Positions 44,718 to 56,400 of a DNA stretch of 64,000 bases are shown here, piece by piece. Position numbers and translations under genes: made by a program. The notes beneath the pieces are model-generated. The model was not told where the DNA came from. It was given only the letters and a program-made list of their open reading frames with translations, and ran no database searches. The DNA comes from Pseudevernia furfuracea (Eukaryota; Ascomycota; Lecanoromycetes; Lecanorales; Parmeliaceae): the NCBI GenBank assembly GCA_022315425.1, contig JAIUPT010000032.1, forward strand, positions 670,501-734,500, read 5' to 3'. Numbering within the stretch: position 1 is the stretch's first letter; every line of letters begins with the position of its first letter.

Positions 44718-46345
44718 CGGAGAGTGACACATAAAGTCCCGCACATGCGCTAAATCTCTTGGCATGCTTGGCAAATATCTTGAATATCTTGAATATCAAT
44801 GCTTTTTACTTAGTAGCGACATCAATGCTCTACATACGAGATGTATATATACGAAGTGTATACATACGGAGTACATATGTATTGTAGCGACGTTACAGTC
44901 ATGCGTAAGAAGTGCCTTGTTGCGAATCGCGACGTTAAATCATTAATGTTGAAGTGCATTGATCTACGAGAAAAGAGGGAGAGTCCTGTTAATTTTTTAT
45001 TATATGTAGTTCACAATGCAGTCACAGAAAGCAATATTCTCTATTTTCTCTATATCAAAATGTCTTTAGACAAAGCTCAGACTGTTAATCATGACGACGG
45101 GATCAGACTTTAGACACTTGCCTTGATCGAAGTTGATATCGCTATTAAAATTATCACGACTATGACTGAGATTTGTCAAGTCTGTTATACGACGTCGTTT
45201 TAAGAGGATCATAAAATTCATATTTTGAAAATGTTTTTCTTATGACAAAAAAGGTCTATATTATATTTGAAGAGAGAAAATCGCGAAGAAGAAAGTCGAA
45301 TGTGCAGAGACTCTTCGCAAAGTCAATGAGGCTCTGAAGTCAGAGATCAAATTGGCTTGAGAACTCGAGATCGGGATATGACGTATGGGTCTACGGAATC
45401 TTCCTGGCAAGAAGCTCAAGTGGAATTTCACTATAAAGACTGGGAAAATGATCATTAAGGGTGTCAGAGAACGAGGCTGGAACTAGGGCTACCACTTGGT
45501 ATACTTGGTCTGGTAGGGTCAGGTCTATTTACAAGACGAAAGACAAGGAAGGAAAGTGAGAAGTGGGCGCTCAGCGCCCCTATATGTGATCAGACGAAAC
45601 CAACATGGCTATCGCATAAAGCGTCGCTTAGTAGAAACTCAATTGTTATTGATCACGGGCTAGGATCAAGGGTCCAAGCACTGCTTGGTCTATGGGCTGA
45701 CTTCACCCCGTGACAAAGGGGAAGAAAGGGGGAATCAACTGATATCGATATTAGAAAAAGATGTGTATACTCTGATTTCTCACATTTCTCTCACTTATCA
45801 GACATAGATTCTCATTTCAAAGCTTCTGAAATTTGTTCAAGAGTGTAAACGAGAACGACTCAACACAGAGGTCATGAAGGATAAGACTTCGACACACGTA
45901 TTCAAGTATCAGAAATCTGTCTATATGAAGTAAAGGATAATACGAATGCTCTGATGCGGTAACTCTTCGAACTTGAATATGATTAAGTCGTGTTGATCTT
46001 GAATGAAACGTCAAATGACTCGAAACGATGTCTCGAGAACTCGAAAGAAGACTGAAAAACGATGAAAGTATTACTGAGAAGAAGAGCTCTCTCAGAAGAG
46101 GATTTAGAAGTGAATAAAACGAATATCGAAATATATTGTCGAGATAATACGTCTTAAGGGCGGCAACGAGTATAGGAAGGGTCGGGAGGGTAGTAATATA
46201 CGATCATATAACTCGACTGAGCGTGCAAATGAGTATATTCGTAGTTATATGAAGCATAGACATTGAAAAATGAAGCTATTCAAGATATTTGCCAAGAATG
46301 CCAAGAGATTTAGCGCATGTGCGGGACTTTATGTGTCACTCTCCG
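44718..46345. mobile_element. TA-flanked DNA transposon remnant with a nested solo LTR
   Basis: Inverted repeats of about 68 bases (left from 44718, right ending 46345, both beginning CGGAGAGTGACACATAAAGT) are nearly identical and flanked by TA (44716-44717, 46346-46347). The interior has short broken frames only. A Lys/Glu-rich remnant near 45280-45480 may be the C-terminus of a pogo-like transposase, but the catalytic core is absent, so it is a deleted non-autonomous copy. Confidence 0.85.
45462..45715. mobile_element. solo LTR nested in the 44.7-kb element
   Basis: A 254-bp segment begins TGTCAGAGAAC, ends CCCGTGACA and is flanked by the 5-bp duplication AAGGG (45457-45461, 45716-45720). 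It is unlike the LTR at 25885 and therefore from a different retrotransposon family. Confidence 0.9.
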
Positions 46346-46347
46346 TA

Positions 46348-46680
46348 CCGAGTACTCTACTCAATACTTGCTTCGACTTTCGAGTCCCCTTTTTTGGATG
46401 GCGCCAGTTCATCCGCTTCCAAAGCCCAAACAGCAAGCGACCTGATGTTAGCTCTTGGCTCTATAATTCAAATTATACATCTACCTAGTGATCCAATCTC
46501 TCCAGTAATTATGCACATGCCAATGTTTCTTACATACTCGAGCTTTTATAAATGTAAGTTGGTATTTTAATTAACTCGTTAGCGCGCCAAGCAAAACAGC
46601 GTGGAAATATCACCAAAAAATTTGTCCCTTGTGAAAGAAAAGTCTCTTTCACGAAGCAACACGCCTTGATTGAACATATC
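46348..46680. other. intergenic upstream of FCF2
   Basis: Promoter of FCF2 bordered by the transposon remnant. Nothing else is supported. Confidence 0.5.
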
Positions 46681-47632
46681 ATGGCTACTCCCGGAGTTGA
46701 GGATGTACACAAAAGCGAAGTTTGGCAGCAGGATGAGCTCTCCGAAATGATGGGATTGCTTCAGCGAGCGGAACAACGCATGAGAAAGCCGGATCCAGCC
46801 AGCAAGCATACTGTGAAAGCTACAAACTCGTACAAGTATGCTACGGCAGCTCATTTTCCCATGCTAAAAACCTAATCTTTCGCCCAGATTACCCAGGCTG
46901 GATCCAGGACCCATAACGCAGCCATACGTAACCTCGACCGATGGAATTGCTCGAGCAGATCGGAGCCGACTCGTCAATGAAAAAGATCGCCAGATCACCA
47001 CCCGCCGAGTTGAAGATCCCGTTAAGGTGAAAGAGCGAATCAAGAAGGTAGGCAGCCTCGCATGTCTTCCCTTTTCCCGCCTATGACGAAAAATATATTT
47101 TTAAATGTTCTTGACGCAGAATCATCGGTCCCGTCTTGGGTACACGCTCTGCACTCCTGAGAGTCTTATCATAGTTACTCGGATGGCCTTTCTACTGAAA
47201 AGACTCGTTATGTACGCTCTAAGTAAAAAGCATGATTAACGTATTCTCCAGGAAAAGCCAACCGCGGGACCGGGCTGGTTCGACATGCCGCGAACACAAT
47301 TGAGCTCCGAACTGAAATACGATTTAAAACTCCTCAAGCTACGCAATGTGCTGGATCCACATAGGCACTATCGTTCCGACAACACCAGGACTCTGGCGCC
47401 ACAGTTCTCTGAAGTAGGTCAAGTCATCGCAGGTCCAACCGAGTATTTCAGCTCGCGGCTGCCCAACAAAGAGCGGAAAAGGACGTTTGTTGAGGAGGTA
47501 CTGGCCAATGAGAAATTCACGGGTCGCTTCAAGAAAAAGTACAACGAGATTCAGGCATCGAAGACGAGTGGGAAAAAAGCATACTACAGAAACCTAAAGG
47601 ATAAAAGATCCGGGGGCATACGCAAATCCTGA
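46681..47632 (+). CDS. FCF2: rRNA-processing protein Fcf2
   Basis: Nucleolar factor of the small-subunit processome needed for early cuts in pre-rRNA. Exons: 46681-46835, 46888-47047, 47252-47632 (231 aa). The C-terminal Fcf2 domain is complete: GPGWFDMPRTQLSSELKYDL, KLRNVLDPHRHYR, then FTGRFKKKYNEIQASKT and a basic end. The N-terminal part is helical and charged. The second intron is long for this genome (204 bases). 46681 is the first ATG in the frame. Confidence 0.88.
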
Positions 47633-47828
47633 AGGTATCTAGATTCAAGGACTCAGCTACTCAAAGTCGATTGGTGAAAGGGTGCTTCTGGGCTATCTAG
47701 CACTCTGACCAAGCCACAGGCCATCAGATTGAAGCCGCTAGAATTCTCCGTGTTCAGTGTGCATGGTATGCGTATAGGATGTCTCGCACCAGCAGGCTCA
47801 CCAGTCGCTGTGGGACACGATCTTTAGC

Positions 47829-49041
47829 CTATGACGCCTCACTTGGATCGGAAGGTCTTCGCCATACCCGAATTTCTGCCGCTGCTTTCTCACCGGCATC
47901 TAGCACCTCATCATGTTTCGCTTTGCCTTTTTCTATGGTTTTTGTCAAGTCTTGACGACTGAAGCCCTGGATATGCATGTCATCCCCTCGTGGTCCCGCT
48001 TCGTGCAATGCTTTGTTGGTTACAAGACTGATTGCTAGTACTCTCATGTCACAGTGCCGTGCAACAATGATCTCCGGAACGGTCGACATCCCGACTATAT
48101 CGGCGCCCAAACTACGCAACATACGACATTCAGCTCTAGTCTCATAACTGGTGTCAATTAGCCATGGAGTTTTATCATCAGTGGGAAGTCAGTGTTACCT
48201 AGGACCTCCGACGAAAGCATAGGTGCCCTCCTGTAAGCGCCTAGTGCTCCCCGCGTCTCGATCTAACTCCTTCCACAAGTGGTGTGCGCGCCTTCTCAGA
48301 TCAAGGTCATAAGCGTCCGACAATGCCGGAAAACGAACTCCAAAGTCGTCCGCGTTTGGCCCACGCAGCGGATGGATACCAGCGAGGCCAGCAAAGTTAA
48401 TGTGCTTACATGGGTTAGACGGCGGTATATAGAAGATACTTAGGCCTCACGTCGTTCAAGACCACCAGGTCTCCCACTTCATAGTCTTCATTCAAGCCAC
48501 CAGCGGCATTTGTGACTTGGACGATATATCAACATTGACGGGCGCACACTCTTACGGGCTGCCTTACCAATGATTGTGTCTACGCCCAGACGCTTCATGA
48601 GACGGATAGGCAGTGTAATGCTCTGAATTGAGTGCCCTTCATAAAAGCTACTCGAACATCAAAATGAGCCAACTTTACAGAGCGAGGGTCGGAAATAGGT
48701 TATGACGGACTGAACCCTGCCAACCATCAAAACAACCGGTGAAGCCTCTGGCTCGAATTTTCCGAACAGAAGCTTGCCAGCATGGCCGTGGACTATCCTA
48801 TTTCAGCACGTTGTGCAACTTGACATTTCCTTCTTAGTTCGCCCGTACCTGTACTTGGTGGAAAGTAGGGAATATCCGTATATGGGATTTCAAATCGTGG
48901 CTCAGGCAATACAGCATCGGCCAGACCATTCAGACCAGATCCACATATTATACCAATGACAGGGTGATGTAGCTTGGGAGGTAATTTTTCTTGCAAGTAG
49001 CGTAGAGCTTCAGCAGTGTGCTGAGAAGTAGCGTTCTCCAT
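47829..49041 (-). CDS. PNP1: purine nucleoside phosphorylase
   Basis: Splits inosine and guanosine with phosphate in purine salvage. Exons on the minus strand: 49041-48849, 48792-48711, 48647-48568, 48515-48451, 48404-48199, 48147-47829 (314 aa, as in yeast Pnp1). All class signatures are visible: IIGIICGSGLNGL-type phosphate loop (GIICGSGLNGLAD), VHGHAGKLLFG, VGRVHFYEGHS, VTNAAGGLNEDY, NDHINFAGLAGIHPLRG, GGPSYETRAECRML, GADIVGMSTVPEIIVAR and SLVTNKA with the base-binding Asn. Two introns needed care: 48848-48793 (TAG at 48795-48793) and 48710-48648 (donor GTCCGT). Confidence 0.93.
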
Positions 49042-49584
49042 GGCTAGCTAATTACAAGGCGACAGGCAGTATCAGGCAATAATCAGCGACTGCTTTGCAC
49101 TGTCATAAAGCTGAAGCCATGCAATCGAAAATAACCTAATGCAGTTCTTCCGAGGGTGCGAGTATGCGTCGGGTGACAATACTCTACTAAGACTCTTCGC
49201 CAAGATCTCGGATAACGCACCGCTTACAAAGTTGGGGCAGTCTTCCGAAAGTAGGGCTAGGGCATATCCAGGACTTGGCATGCCAGCCTCCGTACTTACT
49301 AGTTAACTCCCTTACTATTCTCGTACAAGAACCGTGTCTGACTTTTTTCTATTGTCGAAAAAGCCAGGAAATTGGTGTTCTTTGCCAAGCCACAGGCGAA
49401 TTAAGTGTGGCATGGTATTCGATTCGGCGCTTTCTCAGAAACCTCTCAGGAAACAGGAAGCCTTCGATCGCACTTTGGGATTCAACGACGCTGAGGCAAC
49501 ATGGCGTCCTCATGGGCATGTGCACGCACCCCTCTGTGTGAGACTGGTTACTTTCTTCGCCATACTCAAGCACGGACCATAGCA
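49042..49584. other. divergent region between PNP1 and RSM10
   Basis: Promoters of both genes. It contains copy 2 of the dispersed repeat at 49226-49263. Confidence 0.5.
49226..49263 (+). repeat. dispersed short repeat, copy 2
   Basis: 38 bases differing from 9012-9049 at three positions. The core CTTCCGAAAGTAGGG is shared. It lies about 220 bases upstream of PNP1. Confidence 0.65.
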
Positions 49585-50585
49585 ATGCCATATTTCAAAA
49601 GAAAAGATCAATGCTGGAGTGCTCTGAGAATACGGTCCGCAAGAGCGAGATTCTCGACAGCAGAGAGGTACAGATCGCAAGAAGCTATGGATCTGCATAC
49701 CAGGAACCTGTCAGTGACCCAGCAATTTTAGTTTGGTCTTGGTGCTCACAGTCACTCGTGTTGCAGGCCGGAAATGCCTGCCCCCTTTCAATCACCAACA
49801 GCCAAACCCGCAGAGTGAGCAAACCCTCTACACAAGATATGCATCGACTGAGCCAGGGTCCAGTGCTTTTACAGGGCAAAATGGTGAAGGTAGTACGACA
49901 GATGCCCAAATGGCACAGACTACTCCCGGGGGACAGCGTCAGGGATATATACCTCCAGGGCAGCGTGACGGCCCACGTCTACCTCGAGGCGTTCAGGCTG
50001 TCTACCTAAAACCTCTGAAACGGCGGGCACAATATGGCGTGCCTGTCTGCGATCTACAGTTACGGTCCTACAATGTACGAAACGTGGAGTTCTTTACCGA
50101 CTTTGCTCTTCGGGCTGCCTATTATCTTAATTTACCTGCTGCTGGACCAATCCCTTTGCCGCGCATCACCGAACGGTGGACAGTGCCTCGGAGTAATTTC
50201 GTCTTCAAGAAGAGCCAGGAGAATTTCGAAAGGATCACCCTTCGGCGGCTGATCCAAATACAAGATGGGCATCCAGAAACCGTGGAGCTATGGCTTGCTT
50301 TCTTAAGAAAACATGCATATTACGGTGTTGGTATGAAGGCTAATGTCTGGCAACATGAAAAGCTCGGTAGGCCTTGTGCTCTTCCCTAATGGTCCTAATG
50401 CTAAATCAGTTCTAGGGGTAGGAAAAAGCATGGATGTTAGTCTGGAGAACCTGAAGCAGGCGATGGAGCCCAAATGGGCACACTTTGGTAGACGAAAGAC
50501 TCTTGAAACTTCCGAGAGAGCTTTTGAGATGATGAGGGGCGAAGCTTTCCAGCGAACGGGTGATACGTCGCCGAGCAGTGCTTGA
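49585..50585 (+). CDS. RSM10: mitochondrial ribosomal protein uS10m (Rsm10)
   Basis: Small-subunit mitoribosome protein of the bacterial S10 family. Proposed exons: 49585-49667, 49816-50366, 50416-50585 (267 aa). The S10 core is clear: QYGVPVCDLQLRSYNVRNVE, FALRAAYYLNLPAAGPIPLP, ITERWTVPRSNFVFKKSQEN and KHAYYGVGMKANVWQ, then GVGKSMDVSLENLK. The 5' end is less certain: the core frame has no ATG before 49880, so splicing is needed. The proposed first exon gives an Arg-rich presequence (WSALRIRSARARFSTAER), with RYAST following. The core and last exon are firm; exon 1 is moderate. Confidence 0.85.
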
Positions 50586-50975
50586 ATTCTAACGTTGTGT
50601 TTGTTGTTGCATTTTTTCAAGCGTGCATGGGCAGGTGTTATTCAGGGCATTATTTGGCGTCGATAGAGCTGCATAAGCTCTTCTTTAGCATGGCAAGATA
50701 CGGCCAAAAAGAGTGCCTGACTTGTGAAAAGTATTAAATATAAAGTCAAGCAAGAGGAAATGCTTTTGCCTTCGTCCAAGAATGGGGAGTGGCTGATTAG
50801 CCAAAGTTGGGCTACATCCGACCCAAAGTAGGACTCTAGAAAACTCGGGTAGAGTAGGGGCCGCGATTAGGCTTGCCTTGTACCTACCTTAGTACCTTAC
50901 TTTACATGTAGCGGAGCTAACTATTCTAAGCGGCGTAATCACAGAGACATGCATGTAGTGGTATGAGCACCAGCA
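50586..50975. other. intergenic between RSM10 and MSW1
   Basis: RSM10 3' region and MSW1 promoter. No other feature is seen. Confidence 0.55.
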
Positions 50976-52386
50976 ATGCTATTCGGTGTCTGGCGGCATC
51001 CTCGACTTGGATATTGTCAACCTGGCTGGCCCCCGAAATCAGCTTCGACCCATGCCACAAGCGGGCTTAATCGACACAGCCAGCGTTTGCACGCATTTAA
51101 TACCAAAGCCCATGTGATATTCTCCGGCATTCAGCCTACGGGCGTTCCTCATCTAGGGAATTATCTAGGTGCTTTGCAACAATGGGCCCGACTGCAGAAT
51201 GAAGCCTCGCCTTCTACTCAGTTGCTCTACTCCATCGTTGACTTGCACGCCATCACGACCAATCAAGACGCAGATCAGCTACGGAGGTGGAAACGAGAGA
51301 CGTTAGCGACCCTCTTAGCTGTCGGTTTGGATCCCGAGCGATCTACCGTTTTCTATCAATCTGCAGTATGAGTTCATGACTGGTCAGCTGTGCTTGTCAA
51401 AATATACCTGCTAAAGGTTTGCAGGTTCCGGAGCACACAGACTTGATGTGGATACTGAGCTGTACAGCCTCTGTGGGATACCTCTCTCGCATGACACAAT
51501 GGAAGGTTTGTTACGAGGGAAGCGAGACCTAGAAAAGTCGATTGCCAATCTTGGCTGATCATCTACAGAGCAAGCTCACCCTATCCAGTGAAGTTTCGGC
51601 ACTGGACTCTACGAGTGCAAAAGCAAGACTCAAACTGGGGCTTTTCTCCTATCCTGTGCTGCAGGCCGCGGACATCTTGCTCTACGGGTATGGCTTCAAT
51701 AGTTGGTCAACCTTTTCTTCGCTCACTTTTCCAGCGCTACTCATGTCCCGGTAGGAGAGGACCAAGTACAGCATTTAGAGTTTGCAAGACAATGCGCTGA
51801 GCAGTTCAATGCTGTTCATGGGGAAGTACTTGTAAAGCCACAAACAGTCTTATGTGCGTCCAGCCACTAATCATCTTCATTTTTGTATGCCTTCTTCTAA
51901 ACTCAGCTAGCATCTGCGAAGCGTGTCATGTCGCTCAAGGAGCCACGTCTCAAAATGTCAAAATCCCACCAGGACTTTCGCTCACGAATCCAAATAAATG
52001 ATGGCCCACAAATCATTGGTGACAAAATCAGGCTTGCATTAACAGATTCAATTACAGGAGTGTCGTATGACCCAGACAATCGGCCTGGTGTTTCGAATCT
52101 ATTGGCCATAATGTCATACCTCGATGAACAAGGCAGGACAGCTGAGGAGCTCGCTGAAGCATACAGTTCTATGAGCATGCGACAGTTCAAAGCAACGGTA
52201 ACCAGTGCTATTTCCGAGGGTTTGGCCAGCACGCGAGACAAATACAATCGAATCATGAATAACGATCAGACTCACTATCTGGATGATATTGCCATCGAAG
52301 GCTCAAACAAGGCGCGGCGGCAAGCGGACATGACAATGGCCGCAGTACGCCAAGTGATAGGCTTAGAACGCGCAGGAAAGCATTGA
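50976..52386 (+). CDS. MSW1: tryptophanyl-tRNA synthetase, mitochondrial
   Basis: Class I aminoacyl-tRNA synthetase charging mitochondrial tRNA-Trp. Exons: 50976-51365, 51425-51505, 51569-51687, 51735-51853, 51911-52386 (394 aa). The Arg/Ser-rich N-terminus looks like a mitochondrial presequence. The HIGH-type motif is FSGIQPTGVPHLGNYLGAL. Other landmarks are YSIVDLHAIT, LMWILSCTASVGYLSRMTQW, SYPVLQAADILLYGATHVPV, GEDQVQHLE and the KMSKS loop in PRLKMSKSHQD. The last intron must end at the TAG at 51908-51910. It is the last host gene before the AT-rich transposon tract. Confidence 0.94.
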
Positions 52387-52834
52387 AGAGGGTCTAGGTG
52401 CAAAGTGCAGGTCAACTATGTGCAGGGTTTTACCTATATTTCTGCATGCAGACTGAAAATATGACAACTATGAATGAATAAGGGAACTGATACACGTATC
52501 CCCCTTTTTGATACATTGACCCTCCCTTTTAATACATTTACCCCCCCTCAAATCCGATTAGACTCCGCGCGAGCGCTAACTCGTTTATAACGATATGCTT
52601 CTAATATATTTAGCTATTTAGTATATTATATATAGAGAGTGTAACTATAGAGTCTCATAGTCGAATCTCGTTATAGCGAATCGATAAAATTTAACTAATT
52701 ATTTCGTTATATAGAATATTTCGTTATAATTAAGTTACGTTAGTAAATAGCTCTAGTTCTATATAAAAAAACGTTTATTAGTCTTTTAGACTATTCTAAC
52801 GTAGCTTAATACTCTTTTAAAATTATAACTTTCT
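52387..52834. other. junction of gene block and AT-rich transposon tract
   Basis: Within about 100-200 bases of the MSW1 stop the sequence changes to AT-rich, CpG/CpA-depleted DNA. The part from about 52560 has the same look as the sequence after 59335 and is probably the left piece of the gypsy-type element split by the copia insertion, but no LTR could be matched. Confidence 0.45.
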
Positions 52835-52956
52835 TGTCAAGAATAGGTGGTAGGACCCTTAGTTTTTAACTATAGAATGCTACGAGAGTAAAGAGCGACT
52901 ATGAGGATGCGCCTTAGCGCATCACGTGACCATGTCACGTGACCCGAATTTTGACA
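52835..52956 (-). repeat. 3' LTR of the copia element
   Basis: Plus-strand reading TGTCAAGAATAGG ... TTTTGACA, 122 bp. It includes a 7-bp-stem hairpin GATGCGC-CTTA-GCGCATC (52906-52923) and two CACGTG boxes (52923-52928, 52936-52941). Confidence 0.93.
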
Positions 52957-53489
52957 CTCCCCTTCGCTCGCATACTCAAAAATGCGAAAACACGATTTTC
53001 GCACTTCGCGACGCAAAAAACCTCAATCGGGTTAGCGCGAAGTCCGGTTCACAAAAGTGAAGAAACCAAGTTCTGAAAACGACTATGTCAAATTCGAATC
53101 AAGTTCTGAAAACGACTATATCAAATTCGAAGACATATAAAAATCCGTTTTGATTCTTTATATAAAACTTCCATTTTCCGAAAAAAGACGATTTTTTAAA
53201 AGTTTTCTTTGAAATAGACCTGGTGCACACTCAATTTCTATCAAAACGAGATCGATGAATACATAAGGGGGTGAAACAAGAAGCGATGAAAGAAAACTAA
53301 AGATCTGACGTTCATAGATAAGGTGAATAGCGTCACTTCTCTAAAACTAACGACTTCAGATTAGAAGCAAGAGCGCTGAGAGTTAGTCTTTGACGCTGAG
53401 AGAATATTCTGAGACTGATTTCATCTCAAGGGCATCGCGAAAGACAACGAATTTGTCGAGACAGAGAGCTTTGATGAGATCGTCGATTA

Positions 53490-56400
53490 TTTGTTTATTC
53501 GTGAGTACGAATTGCATGTTCACGATGTCGTTATTGACTTTTTCACGCACGAAATGATAAGCGATATCAATGTGCTTGATGCGAGCATAAAACTAAGCGT
53601 TCTTGACGAGGGCAATTGCGCTCTAATTGTCGCCGAAGATTATAATGATCTTCGAGTCAGAGTCTCGAGGTCGCAGAAGTTAATTAAGAAGAGTTTTCAA
53701 TCAAATAACTTCTTTGCTAATCAACGTTTAATCGATATACTCGACTTCGCAAGTGAATAACGCGACGATGACTTAACGCTTTGATGATCAGCTAATAACG
53801 TCGTTATCGACGTTGAATAGATAGTCGAAGATAGATCTTCGAGTCGAGTCGTCAGCTCAATCGAAATCGATATACTCGATGAGAGCTTGAAGAGATCCTT
53901 TGTACACGAGTTCGTAGTGTATCGTGTCTCTAAGATATCGAAAGATTCGAATCACTGCATTTTAGTGTGTCTGGGTCGAGTTGACTGAATAGCGGCTGAT
54001 AAGAGAGATAGCATAGACGATATCAGAACGAGTTTTTAACATAATATATATGAGGGATCTCACGACGAATTGATAATTCTCGCATAGCTTTCTCGGGATA
54101 ACATAGCTCTCTTTCGTAGATTATAGCTTACGACTAATTTTCAAAGACGTGAAGACTAAATTAAGACTTCAGTAATTAAAATACTTTAAGAAACGAGTGA
54201 CATAGACTGCTTGTCCCAGACGAAGAATATCGACGATACGATCTCTTTTGACGATCATGTCTAAATAATAGACGCAAGGTCTCAAGTCGAATATGTGAAA
54301 CTTGCTATTAAGGGCCTTTTTAATACGCTAAATGCCGATTTTGCTGAGATCGATAATTAATATATCGTTCATATAGAGAGTTATAGTAATACTCTTCTTG
54401 ACGTTCATAAAGATACTCTCGTTCGATTCGATGAATATTAATTCGAGTTTCTTTATGTACTTCGAGAAGTGTTAATATCAAATTTTAAGAGATTGCTTAA
54501 GTTCATAAAGAGTCTTATTTAGTTTATAAACTTTGATATCGTTCTTGCTGAAATCATCGAGCTATCGCATATAAATCGTCTCTTAAACGTTATCGTAGAG
54601 AAAGACGATTTTGACGTTTATTTGTTTTACGTCTCAGTTTAGAGTCGCTATCAGAACAAAGATCGCCTTATAACTCATGAGCTTAATCACTGAGACGAAC
54701 GTGTTATAATAGTCACGACCCTTCTATTATTCGAAATCTCGAATTATTTAGCGAGTCTTATAGCGAGTGACTTCTTCAGCGAAATCTCGCTTCACGATAT
54801 AGACTTAGCGATCTCTCAGAATATAAGTATCTAAAGACGTCTAAATCAGACATCAAGTATTGTTGTTTATAAGAGATTTATATTCGTCTTATATGACGAG
54901 CTCTTAGTGTATACGAAAGAGTTGATGGAAAATGATCTATTGATAGATCGTCGACTCGAAAATATTCGACTTATTGACATGATTCGTTAGTAACGCAAAG
55001 GTCGCGAATGTTCTCGAGAGAGGGTTAGATAATAGATTTCGCAGATTCGAAATCGTAATGTCGAAATAATTAAGAAGTACTCTTTGAATCGCACTTAGCT
55101 CGAGATCTTCGCGAATCATTTCGACGACAGTGAGGGAACGAGTTATTTTTTCGATAGCTGATAATGTAATAATTGATCGAGAGGCTCGCGCGAACGCGAT
55201 CGATAATACGACTCGTGTGAGAGACGAGGGCTTTAATATAGACGTCTGCTTTTCAGCTGATTATGAGAAATTTGATCTTGATCTGTTTATTGTAGATGCA
55301 GATATAGTCGTTGAGAACTTTATAATGAAAGTAATGTCTTTCGAAATGTTAATAATACGCTATTTATCAAGTGTCTTCTCTATAACGAATGTTAATATAT
55401 AAAGACGTTATCGCTTGATCGAGAGCTCATAAGCGTTCGTTTTTTCTTCGAGATTTATAATCAAGAAACGCTTCTCAACGAAGTAAACATTATTAACTCG
55501 AATAATCTTTTTCTTGATGAGATTATATAGGCGAAACATAAACTCTTCTTTATACTTCAGAAGAACACACTTTTCGCTTTTATTTACGAGTTTCTTTTAA
55601 ATACGCTTTAACGCATAGACGATGAAATCAATCGTTCGTAGATGAAATAAAATGAGCTTTCGATAATGAAAAGTCTCAAATGACGTTGTAATAATTCGAA
55701 CCTTGAGGGATCGTAACATCAAATAATTAATAATGATCACGATTTTAGATTAGAAAGACTTATTGAGCTGAGAACTTAATAGTATAGAATATATCTTATA
55801 CAGTAAGATTTACTCAAAACGTTCGATCGTCTCGTTCATTTCGAGATTCTCAGATATAGTGAGCTTCTATCTGATTTCGTACTAAAGAAGATAATTTAAG
55901 AAGGTCTTGAACATATACTCTCTCTCATTGTCGAGGCGAATACGATAGATCTTATAGTTTCGTGACTTTAGAAAGACTTTGAAACGTAAGAATATAATAA
56001 ACGTTTCACTCTTATGACGAATGTAGTACACTTTAGAATAGGAGATGAAATTATTCTTGAATATTATAAAGTATTTGCAGTTATTAAATTTAGTAGGGGA
56101 CAGAGATTCTACGAGATCACTATAAACAAATTCGTTAGACTGCGTTTCTGACTCTATAAAACTATTATAAAAGACAGTCTTCTGACGTCTCATAACATAA
56201 TATTCGCAGATATACTTCTTCGCAATGTTCTTGATGAAGTTCACCTCAACGATCATATTTGAAAGCTTATTTAAATTATTCTAACTTAAATGATTTATGC
56301 GAGCATGTTAGAATTAATAAATAAAATTCGAGAGCACACTATAGGCGATTAGAGTACTATTTCGACTTTGTCAGAGATTTAAAAAGAAGAGATCACGATT

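Noticed and set aside
44314..44727. 137-codon plus-strand frame
   Set aside because: It runs through a 257-bp MITE and into its terminal repeat; amino-acid make-up (Phe/Leu/Ser/Tyr) is that of AT-rich non-coding DNA.
53491..53760. 89-codon plus-strand frame within the copia element as a host gene
   Set aside because: It is antisense to the decayed reverse transcriptase/RNase H region and has no domain of its own.
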